DNA of 32,104 nt, taken from positions 1 to 32,104 of the forward strand of contig JAAYUS010000052.1 in the NCBI GenBank assembly GCA_012517605.1, in the 5' to 3' direction. The notes beneath the pieces are model-generated. The model saw only the letters and a program-made list of their open reading frames with translations. It did not search any database and was not told the origin of the DNA. Each line of letters begins with the position of its first letter. Position 1 is the first letter of the stretch. Shown here piece by piece: positions 25,631 to 32,104 of the stretch. The position numbers were made by a program, and so were the translations under genes. This DNA comes from Bacteroidales bacterium (GTDB taxonomy: Bacteria; Bacteroidota; Bacteroidia; Bacteroidales; VadinHA17).

Positions 25631-26293
25631 CTATATGTCAGATGCCTTTTTATCCCTATTTTTTTCATTATAATATTTGCAAAATCCGGATAAACCGCAT
25701 TTATGGCATAAGGGATTTCTTGCTTTGCATACGTAACGGCCATGAAGAATAAGCCAGTGATGTGCTTTATGAATAAGCTCCGAAGGGATATGTTGCGACA
25801 ACTGGATCTCAGCGCTGAGGGGAGTCTTTGCATTCCTGACAAGCCCTATTCTGCGTGAAACCCTGAATACGTGGGTATCGACTGCCATAACCGGCTTTTT
25901 GAATACCACCGAAGCAACGACATTTGCCGTCTTTCTGCCAACACCAGGCAATTTCCGGAGTTCCAGCGGATCAGACGGTACAATGCCTCCGAATTCATTA
26001 ACAAGCATCCTGGCCATTCCCGACAGATGTTTCGCCTTGTTGTTGGGATAGGAACACGACTTTATATATTCAAATATTTCCGAAGGATCGGCATCGGCCA
26101 TTGAGCGGGCATCGGGAAACCTTTCAAGAAGGGCAGGGGTGATCATGTTCACCCTCTTGTCAGTGCACTGCGCCGACAGGATAACGGCAACCATCAGACT
26201 GAACGGATTGTCGAAAGAGAGTTCTGTCTCCGCAACTGGCATATTCTCCGTGAAATATGAAATTGTAAGCGCATATCGTTCCTTGAGTGTCAT
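25631..26293 (-). CDS. nth: Endonuclease III
   Basis: Nth is a DNA glycosylase/AP lyase that removes oxidised pyrimidines in base-excision repair. The 220-aa protein is of family length. It has the helix-hairpin-helix LPGVGRKTA with catalytic K121, D139 in VDTHVFRVSRR, and the C-terminal [4Fe-4S] cluster cysteines C189, C196, C199 and C205 in the canonical C-x6-C-x2-C-x5-C spacing. It lies upstream of the hybrid kinase gene with a 44-nt gap and is divergent from aroB, from which it is separated by 143 bp. The two minus-strand genes may share a transcript without a functional link. Confidence 0.97.
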   Translation of the reverse strand: MTLKERYALTISYFTENMPVAETELSFDNPFSLMVAVILSAQCTDKRVNMITPALLERFPDARSMADADPSEIFEYIKSCSYPNNKAKHLSGMARMLVNEFGGIVPSDPLELRKLPGVGRKTANVVASVVFKKPVMAVDTHVFRVSRRIGLVRNAKTPLSAEIQLSQHIPSELIHKAHHWLILHGRYVCKARNPLCHKCGLSGFCKYYNEKNRDKKASDI

Positions 26294-26327
26294 GTCAATT
26301 TATTTTTCAGTATATGGTAAGGGTTAT

Positions 26328-26335
26328 TATCTTTG
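26328..26335 (+). promoter_or_regulatory. -7 promoter element of aroB-aroC
   Basis: TATCTTTG exactly matches TAnnTTTG; a TTTC lies 19 nt upstream (26305-26308), one base off the TTTG -33 consensus. Transcription would start near 26342, leaving a leader of about 95 nt before aroB. Confidence 0.55.
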
Positions 26336-26436
26336 TAAAAATGGTAAACTTATTTGAAAATTCAGGTCTGATACAGATTGCTTTTATTAAGGATTAAACA
26401 AGGTTTTTCAACTTTAACATTTAACGTGATTGCCAC

Positions 26437-27474
26437 TTGGATAAAATAGTAGTAAAAACAGGAGGATTTGTATCCGAAATCTTTGTCGGGATGAACTGGG
26501 AGTCTGTCAAAGAGCTTATACCCGCTTCGGGTACGGCAATTATCACCGACATCAACGTAAACAAAATATACGGGGACCGGTTTCCCGATGTACCGGTGCT
26601 TCAGATAAAACCGGGGGAGTGGAGTAAAAAGATGGAAGTTGTTGAAAATCTTGCTGAGAGACTTATCGAGTCGGGTATCGACAGAAGCGGATTTTTACTT
26701 GGCATAGGCGGGGGTGTTGTGTGTGACATCACTGGATTTCTGGCTTCAATATATATGAGAGGGATAAAATGTGCATATGTCTCATCAACATTGCTTTCCC
26801 AGGTCGATGCAAGCACGGGCGGGAAAAACGGGGTCAATCTCGGAAGTACCAAAAATGTCCTGGGGTGCTTCAAACAGCCTGAGTTTGTTGTTTGTGATCC
26901 TGTCATGCTGCAGACACTTCCCGAAGAGGAATACCTGTCGGGGATGGCTGAACTTATTAAAACCGCAATCATTGGAAATGCAAAACTCTTTGATATTATT
27001 GAAAACAACTACGAAACAATAATGAAGAGAGATCCTGCACTTCTTACAATGCTTATCTCAATGGCTGTAAATTTTAAGGCATCGGTAGTCTCTGAGGATG
27101 AAAAAGAATCAGGTCTTCGCAGGATCCTCAATTTCGGCCATACATACGGTCATGCCCTTGAGCTGTACAAATCATTCAGGCATGGTTATGCTGTTGCATG
27201 CGGGATGGAACTCTCATGCGGGTTCTCGCTAGCACGTGGATATATTACAGATGAAGAACACGACAGGATCATTGCCCTTCTTCATAAATTCAGGCTTCTG
27301 CGGCCTCACCAGATACCGTATGACAAGGTCAGCCAGCTCATAATGCATGATAAGAAAAAGTCGGGCAATGAAATTCATTTTGTCTTCATTGAGGGAATTG
27401 GACAGGCTGTTACAGAAAAAATCCCGCTCGCAGAGGTTGTTGAATATTACAGACAAAGCAAAGCAAAAAACTAA
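26437..27474 (+). CDS. aroB: 3-Dehydroquinate synthase
   Basis: AroB converts DAHP to 3-dehydroquinate using NAD+ and a divalent metal, step two of the shikimate pathway. The 345-aa protein shows the NAD-binding GIGGGVVCDITGF (89-101), SQVDASTGGKNGVN (121-134), metal ligands E172 (SGMAELIKTA), H235 (LNFGHTYGHALE) and H249 (FRHGYAVACGM), and DKKK near the end. The start codon is TTG: an in-frame TAA lies only 15 bases upstream with no ATG or GTG between, while the next in-frame ATG (codon 19) would cut into the first beta strand. The chorismate synthase gene follows 11 nt later, forming an operon. Confidence 0.96.
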   Translation: MDKIVVKTGGFVSEIFVGMNWESVKELIPASGTAIITDINVNKIYGDRFPDVPVLQIKPGEWSKKMEVVENLAERLIESGIDRSGFLLGIGGGVVCDITGFLASIYMRGIKCAYVSSTLLSQVDASTGGKNGVNLGSTKNVLGCFKQPEFVVCDPVMLQTLPEEEYLSGMAELIKTAIIGNAKLFDIIENNYETIMKRDPALLTMLISMAVNFKASVVSEDEKESGLRRILNFGHTYGHALELYKSFRHGYAVACGMELSCGFSLARGYITDEEHDRIIALLHKFRLLRPHQIPYDKVSQLIMHDKKKSGNEIHFVFIEGIGQAVTEKIPLAEVVEYYRQSKAKN

Positions 27475-27485
27475 TTCTATCTTTT

Positions 27486-28481
27486 ATGAACTCTTTTGGG
27501 AATGTGTTCAGGGTATCGCTTTTCGGGGAATCGCACGGAAATGCTATAGGAGTGATTATTGATGGCTGTCCTCCAGGTATCCCGGTCAGCCCCGATGATT
27601 TTATGCCTGATCTTTCAAGACGACAGAGCGGAAGCAGGGGCACAACAAACAGACACGAACCGGATAAACCCGAGATCCTGAGCGGTATATTCAACGGATT
27701 CACGACAGGCTCGCCCATAACTGTCATAACAAGGAACAGCGACAGGATCTCTTCAGATTATGATGATTTTAAAAATATTCCGCGGCCCGGACATGCGGAT
27801 TTTGTGGCCGGGGTTAAATACTCGGGATTTGCCGATCTCAGGGGAAGCGGACATTTCTCCGGCAGAATAACATGGGGATATGTTGCCGCAGGGGTTATCG
27901 CAAAAAAAATCCTGAAGCCTGCTGAAACAGAGGCAAAGCTGATCTCGGCCGGAGGAAGCACTGATATCGGAAAGGCTCTTGATGAGGCGATTGCAGACAA
28001 TGATACCATAGGCGGAATAATTGAATGCAGAGTACATAATCCGATGAAAGCCATCGGAGAACCTTTCTTTTATTCTGTCGAATCGGCAATAAGCCATGCA
28101 GTTTTCTCTGTGCCGGCAATAAAGGGAATAGAGTTCGGATCAGGATTTTCAGCAGCTCTGATGCGCGGGTCAGAACATAATGATCCTTTTGTTGAGTCAA
28201 CAGGTAAAACATCCACAAACAACGCAGGTGGCATTAACGGGGGAATTACAAACGGCAATGAAATAGTGTTCAGGGTTGCAGTCAAACCTACCTCGTCAAC
28301 CGGGGTGGCTCAGAATACCCTCGACTTCAGCACGGGAAAAATGACAGAGCTGAAGGTCAAAGGCAGACACGATACCTGTATTGCCCTCCGGATGCCGGTC
28401 ATCATTGAGGCGGCAGCAGCAATCGCCCTTGCAGATCTTATGATGATCGACAGGGCCGTAAACGGATCAAGAGGATCTTAG
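27486..28481 (+). CDS. aroC: Chorismate synthase
   Basis: AroC removes phosphate from EPSP to give chorismate, the last shikimate-pathway step, using reduced FMN. The product is 331 aa, shorter than the usual 350-400. The N-terminal signature FGESHGNAIG is present, as are RPGHADF, TSTNNAGGINGGITNG, RVAVKPTSS and GRHDTC. The central signature reads GSGHFSGRITWGYVAAG (120-136) instead of the common GGGRSSARET-type sequence; from memory, this resembles the form found in Clostridia. It lies 11 nt after aroB. Its last 44 bases overlap the convergent tilS gene, so both genes share the DNA that encodes their C-termini. Confidence 0.95.
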   Translation: MNSFGNVFRVSLFGESHGNAIGVIIDGCPPGIPVSPDDFMPDLSRRQSGSRGTTNRHEPDKPEILSGIFNGFTTGSPITVITRNSDRISSDYDDFKNIPRPGHADFVAGVKYSGFADLRGSGHFSGRITWGYVAAGVIAKKILKPAETEAKLISAGGSTDIGKALDEAIADNDTIGGIIECRVHNPMKAIGEPFFYSVESAISHAVFSVPAIKGIEFGSGFSAALMRGSEHNDPFVESTGKTSTNNAGGINGGITNGNEIVFRVAVKPTSSTGVAQNTLDFSTGKMTELKVKGRHDTCIALRMPVIIEAAAAIALADLMMIDRAVNGSRGS

Positions 28482-29781
28482 TTGTCGAAGACGTTACTTT
28501 GAACCTTTCGTCAAGCCTTTCTCCAAGAATCCAGACTATTTTTCCATCCGACTCAAGAATTCTTGCATTTTCCTTGCCGGGAAGGGAATATTTCCTGTCT
28601 GTGAAATAATCGCTGAGCTTTTTCTTCCCGTTCATTCCAAGAGGATAGAAGAAATCACCCTTTTTCCAGCCTCTTATCACAAGAGGGAAACTGATCCTGT
28701 CAAGATCAATGCATGCAACATTACTTTCGCAGGGTATAATGAAATCAGTTCCCCTGTCTGTTATTTCAGCTGACATAATCCCGGGGACATCATTCAGATC
28801 TACAGGTTTTGATATCAGGTAATCAAATGATTCTCTTCGAGCGACTGGTCCAACAATCAGTTCATTCCTGTTTTTCACGATTCTGTGTGTTTCCGTGATA
28901 AGCATCTTTCCTGTTCTGCCTTTCAGTAATCCGAACAGGCCAGATGACCCGGATCCAGTGATCCCATACCTGCTGAAAACCTCAAAAAGCAGGGCCCTGT
29001 CGGGGTTCAGTTCTGTTAATTTATTAACACTGAATATTGTAGTATCCCCCGAAGACACCGATGTAGTTCTGATCAGCTGATCAACATGGCCGGCAATGAT
29101 TTTATCAAGCGAGGCAAACCTTTGCGCCGTTTCATTCAGTGTTTCTTCAACCGAAGGATTTATCTCCTTAAGGATGGGCAAAACCAGATGTCTTATTTTG
29201 TTCCTTGTATACTTGGTCCCGGCATTCGATCTGTCCTCCCTGAATGCTATCCTGTTCTCATTGCAATATTCGGTGATCTTCTGCCTGGTGGCAAAAAGAA
29301 GCGGCCGGACAATATGATTGACCGAGGGTCTTATGCCTGAAAGACCCGTCAGGCCGGTCCCTCTTGTGAGGTTTATAAGGAGTGTTTCAATATTATCATT
29401 AAGATTGTGGGCAACCGCGATAAGGTCATAATGGTAAGCCTTCCTTATTTTTTCAAACCATTCGTATCTTAATTCCCTTGCGGCCATCTGGACTGATATC
29501 TTTCTGTTGCGGGCATATTCCCTGGTGTTGAAGCGAACACTGTAAAAAGGCAGGTCATGCTGTTTTGCAAAATCCCTGACAAATTCCTCATCCATATCCG
29601 ATTCGGCGGCTCTCAGGCTGAAATTGCAGTGTGCAATTCCGGGACGCATTCCGATGCTCAGGAAAAGATGGGCCATTGCCATTGAATCGATACCTCCGCT
29701 CACCGCAAGAAGTATCCTGCCATCACTTTCAACAAGGTGATGGATTTGTATAAAACTCCGGAATTCATCAGGCATTGACAT
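28438..29781 (-). CDS. tilS: tRNA(Ile)-lysidine synthase
   Basis: TilS attaches lysine to C34 of the minor isoleucine tRNA (anticodon CAU), changing it from AUG to AUA reading; it is essential in most bacteria. The 447-aa protein has the N-terminal PP-loop SGGIDS (28-33), FREDRSNAGTKYTRNKIRHLVLPIL in the catalytic part and a C-terminal domain with GDFFYPLGMNGKKKLSDYF, the family's tRNA acceptor-stem binding region. Length is normal. The first ATG is used; an ATG two codons later is also possible. The final dozen codons overlap aroC on the other strand. The beta-barrel gene precedes it by 12 nt, so the two are probably cotranscribed. Confidence 0.95.
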   Translation of the reverse strand: MSMPDEFRSFIQIHHLVESDGRILLAVSGGIDSMAMAHLFLSIGMRPGIAHCNFSLRAAESDMDEEFVRDFAKQHDLPFYSVRFNTREYARNRKISVQMAARELRYEWFEKIRKAYHYDLIAVAHNLNDNIETLLINLTRGTGLTGLSGIRPSVNHIVRPLLFATRQKITEYCNENRIAFREDRSNAGTKYTRNKIRHLVLPILKEINPSVEETLNETAQRFASLDKIIAGHVDQLIRTTSVSSGDTTIFSVNKLTELNPDRALLFEVFSRYGITGSGSSGLFGLLKGRTGKMLITETHRIVKNRNELIVGPVARRESFDYLISKPVDLNDVPGIMSAEITDRGTDFIIPCESNVACIDLDRISFPLVIRGWKKGDFFYPLGMNGKKKLSDYFTDRKYSLPGKENARILESDGKIVWILGERLDERFKVTSSTTKILLIRLRPCRSS

Positions 29782-29793
29782 GGGTCGATCGTT

Positions 29794-31743
29794 TTATTCA
29801 TACTTTAACAGGGAAGGGGGCCGCGGTTCAAAAGTCACAGGCTCAAGCAACTGTTCTCCTGAAAACAACAATGATTGGGTGTTGGAATATCTTGGAGGAT
29901 TCGGGAAATAGCCAAAACGTATCTGGAACGTATTAAGGATAAGATTGTCATTTCTGATCCTTACCCCGATCCCGACTGAAGAAAGGAAAACACCTCTGGC
30001 AATTCCTTCGTTCAGTCCGTAAAGTGCCCCTGCATCGGCGAAAAAATATCCTGCGAACCTGAAACCATAGAAATTTACCGGGCTGAACAGGACAGACTCG
30101 ATGCCTACTACAAGCCGCTGGGCATTTCCGATGGAATCATTGCTGAATCCTGAAAACCCGTTCCTTTTTATGAAATATAATTTTTCGTCCCTGTACCTGT
30201 CGAATCCCCTTGTGTAATCGGCCTTAATGAAATTCCTTATCCTGTAATTGCCTATATTGTAAAGTCTTGAAATAAAGCTTGTCCTGATCGAGAATACCCC
30301 CTGTTCTGTCCTGGTGCCGTTAAAAAAAGTTCCTGCACCGGCTGAAGACTGGATATATCCTAATCCGCCCAGAGTTTCACCCACTGAAAGTGATCCCCCT
30401 ATGTATGTCCGGAGCTTGAATTCATTGTTCTCCCTTCCGACTGTAAAATTCAGGGATCCGCCGACAGGAATATCCTCGGTGCGGCCATAGCTGTAAATAA
30501 GGTTTGCCTTGTAGAACTTTCTCATGCTGTATGATATTGACCCGAGAAACAGCTTGTACTTCTGAAGGTTGTAATAGGTTTCTGGAAGAATGAAAGGATG
30601 GTCGAAAACGTTATTGTTTGTATATCTTGCACCGATTACAATTCTCGAAACAGATTCACGGTTCAGGAGGAATGATCTCTGCAGCCAGTAATCCTGCAGA
30701 GTGTATTTTACAGGAGCTGGCTCAACCGGACTTTCACGATCCTCATAAATACTCATTCTTCTTACCGAAATTCCACCTGCAAACCTGGTCTCTGAGCTTA
30801 CAAGCTCGCGGGAAAGGTTGAATCCATAGGTTCTTCTTCCAAGACCGTTATGAAAATAAATGTCGAGATTCGCGAAAGAACTCATTATATTGTTGATCCT
30901 GTAGCCTGCCCCGAACCCCGGAGAATCGGGGTACAATGAATTCCATGGTATCACTATCCCGAATTCCTGGCCTGTACCAAAAATGTTTTCATCGAAGACC
31001 GACACCGATCCTTTTTTTATCCCTTTGAGATCGGCTCTGGCACCAAGTGAATACACGTCTTTTGTTATCACCGAAACGTCAACACTGCCATCTTCTGCTT
31101 GTTTGGCGAGCACCCTGGCGTCGTCGATATAGGGCAGGTTCCTGAGCAGCCTCTCGTTGTCGCTTAATGTCAACGGCGACAGTGTATCACCTTCATGAAA
31201 AAGAAGATATTTTCTGATTAAATTCTCGTTGGAATTTACGTGAGTCTTGTTAAGCAGCTTTTCAGTCCTGTTGGGAAGGAAGAAATCAGGATTGTCAATG
31301 TCGGTGCCAAAGACATTAAGCCGCTTTATTGTGATGTTTCTGATTATCTTTCCTGAATAGGCAAGGAATACGGCGTCGCTTGCATTTTCAGTTTTCCCGA
31401 CTGTCCCTGATACTTTGTTCACTATCACAAAATCGAACAATTTCCTGGTAATGCTGTATTTTGATGCCCTGGTTTTCAGGCTGTCGAGAAAACTCCTTGT
31501 CCTTGTAAGATCAAAGTTATAAGGTGGAACAGGCGTTTTCTCAATCCTGAAGGAGGGAACCTGCAGGAATGGATAAATATTTTTTATGTAAACCGGATTA
31601 ATTATATCCGTTCTTCTCCGGATTGTATCCCGATCTGAGCTGGCCTGTGAGTATGATGATATGAAAAGTGAAAGTAATACCGGGAAAAAGAAAAGGTTAC
31701 TGATTATTTTCCGGATTCCGGTATGATACTTTTCAGGTTTCAT
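29794..31743 (-). CDS. Outer-membrane beta-barrel protein (BamA/Omp85-like)
   Basis: The 649-aa product starts at the ATG at 31743; a signal peptide follows (IISNLFFFPVLLSLFISSYSQ). The longer form on the track starts seven codons earlier, ahead of a less natural N-terminus. Residues of about 125-225 contain a POTRA-like part (NENLIRKYLLFHEGDTLSPLTLSDNERLLRNLPYIDDARV). The rest alternates polar and aromatic residues in the manner of beta strands (FGFGAGYRINNI-like and IVIGARYTNNNVF segments), with NFYGFRFAGYFFADAG near the C-terminus, as in the Omp85 barrel. A single POTRA-like unit makes it a short, TamA- or surface-antigen-like member, not BamA itself. Its substrate is unknown. The upstream gene overlaps its start by 11 bases, implying coupling. 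Confidence 0.78.
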   Translation of the reverse strand: MKPEKYHTGIRKIISNLFFFPVLLSLFISSYSQASSDRDTIRRRTDIINPVYIKNIYPFLQVPSFRIEKTPVPPYNFDLTRTRSFLDSLKTRASKYSITRKLFDFVIVNKVSGTVGKTENASDAVFLAYSGKIIRNITIKRLNVFGTDIDNPDFFLPNRTEKLLNKTHVNSNENLIRKYLLFHEGDTLSPLTLSDNERLLRNLPYIDDARVLAKQAEDGSVDVSVITKDVYSLGARADLKGIKKGSVSVFDENIFGTGQEFGIVIPWNSLYPDSPGFGAGYRINNIMSSFANLDIYFHNGLGRRTYGFNLSRELVSSETRFAGGISVRRMSIYEDRESPVEPAPVKYTLQDYWLQRSFLLNRESVSRIVIGARYTNNNVFDHPFILPETYYNLQKYKLFLGSISYSMRKFYKANLIYSYGRTEDIPVGGSLNFTVGRENNEFKLRTYIGGSLSVGETLGGLGYIQSSAGAGTFFNGTRTEQGVFSIRTSFISRLYNIGNYRIRNFIKADYTRGFDRYRDEKLYFIKRNGFSGFSNDSIGNAQRLVVGIESVLFSPVNFYGFRFAGYFFADAGALYGLNEGIARGVFLSSVGIGVRIRNDNLILNTFQIRFGYFPNPPRYSNTQSLLFSGEQLLEPVTFEPRPPSLLKYE

Positions 31744-32104
31744 GTGAATTTTTAAGCAGCACATCGTCAGAGTTGAACTGGAACCCGAGACGTTTGCCTG
31801 TTATTACCCTTGAATGCTGGATTTTTGCTTCAGCCTGGCCAACAGTTGCAATTTTGACTGTGTCGTATGGCGGGACAAGGAGGTCAAACTCGAGTGAATA
31901 CTGAACGGCTGTTGAAATAATCACCTGAAGCGCGTTACGGCTGATTGCTTCATTGCCGTAATTCGAGAAGAGCATTCCCATCTGGCGTTTCCCTTCAACA
32001 AGATATTGATTTTCATGGTTTATGAATATCCTGGCGATAAGGTATCCAAGATCATCCAGCCTTGAATATTTGAATGAATCGAAGAGAAAATTGTAAATGT
32101 TTAT
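31733..32104 (-). CDS. C-terminal part of an unidentified protein (cut by the window edge)
   Basis: The reading frame is open from the right edge to the TGA at 31733-31735, giving 123 codons with no start required inside the window; the track's 82-aa ORF is only the part after the first in-frame ATG. The upstream codons read INIYNFLFDSFKYSRLDDLG and continue into FINHENQYLVEGKRQMGML. I do not recognise the family. No membrane segment or signal is visible in this part. It ends 11 bases inside the beta-barrel gene (ATGAAACCTGA), so it is the upstream member of an operon with that gene and tilS. Confidence 0.7.
   Translation of the reverse strand: MNIYNFLFDSFKYSRLDDLGYLIARIFINHENQYLVEGKRQMGMLFSNYGNEAISRNALQVIISTAVQYSLEFDLLVPPYDTVKIATVGQAEAKIQHSRVITGKRLGFQFNSDDVLLKNSHET

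Noticed and set aside
1-32104. tRNA or rRNA genes, and a novel defence or biosynthetic cluster
   Set aside because: No cloverleaf or rRNA-like sequence was noticed by eye in the gaps, and nearly all the coding DNA belongs to recognised housekeeping or common Bacteroidota families.

Overview
The window is about 32 kb of chromosome from a Bacteroidota bacterium, most probably a Bacteroidales/Marinilabiliales-like anaerobe. Four things point there. There is a type IX secretion type B (CHU_C) sorting domain. Several intergenic regions carry the Bacteroidota promoter -7 element TAnnTTTG, and most genes lack a Shine-Dalgarno sequence. The gene content is typical (LemA/HtpX pair, Bacteroidota-style HtpG, ATP-type PEP carboxykinase, pyruvate phosphate dikinase). 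Rubrerythrin next to a nitroreductase suits an oxygen-sensitive life style. I could not run searches, so the lineage is inferred from motifs.

Layout. 1-470: intergenic DNA with a REP-like hairpin and a 7-bp-period repeat, then the HU promoter. 470-3708: HU, a LytTR response regulator, a class III aminotransferase and a coupled exported protein of unknown function. 3709-3913: two more 7-bp-period repeats before htpG. 5964-6520: a fourth such repeat running into the stop codon of a small membrane protein. 6521-7040: a gene-free block with six short hairpins bounded by an 11-bp inverted repeat. 7041-9475: a class I aminotransferase, then a rubrerythrin-nitroreductase pair on the minus strand, separated by a strong two-way terminator. 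9615-11121: lemA-htpX. 11132-17348, minus strand: plsY, pckA, ppdK and a Xer recombinase. 17492-19371: aroQ-pyk, overlapping by one base. 19561-23405: a secreted T9SS cargo protein and an exported TPR protein. 23418-26293, minus strand: a soluble hybrid histidine kinase and nth. 26437-28481: aroB-aroC. 28438-31743, minus strand: tilS and an outer-membrane beta-barrel protein, preceded by the 3' part of an unidentified gene cut by the right edge.

Functionally this is mostly housekeeping. Three enzymes of the PEP/pyruvate/oxaloacetate node (pckA, ppdK, pyk) lie within about 8 kb, close to three shikimate-pathway genes (aroQ, aroB, aroC), a pathway that itself consumes PEP. No rRNA, tRNA, CRISPR array, prophage, transposase or defence locus was seen. 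The most unusual material is in the intergenic DNA: four arrays sharing exact 7-bp periodicity but differing in sequence, two of them touching stop codons, and a compact hairpin block that looks like a REP/BIME-type non-autonomous element. I found no convincing new multi-gene system among the protein-coding genes.
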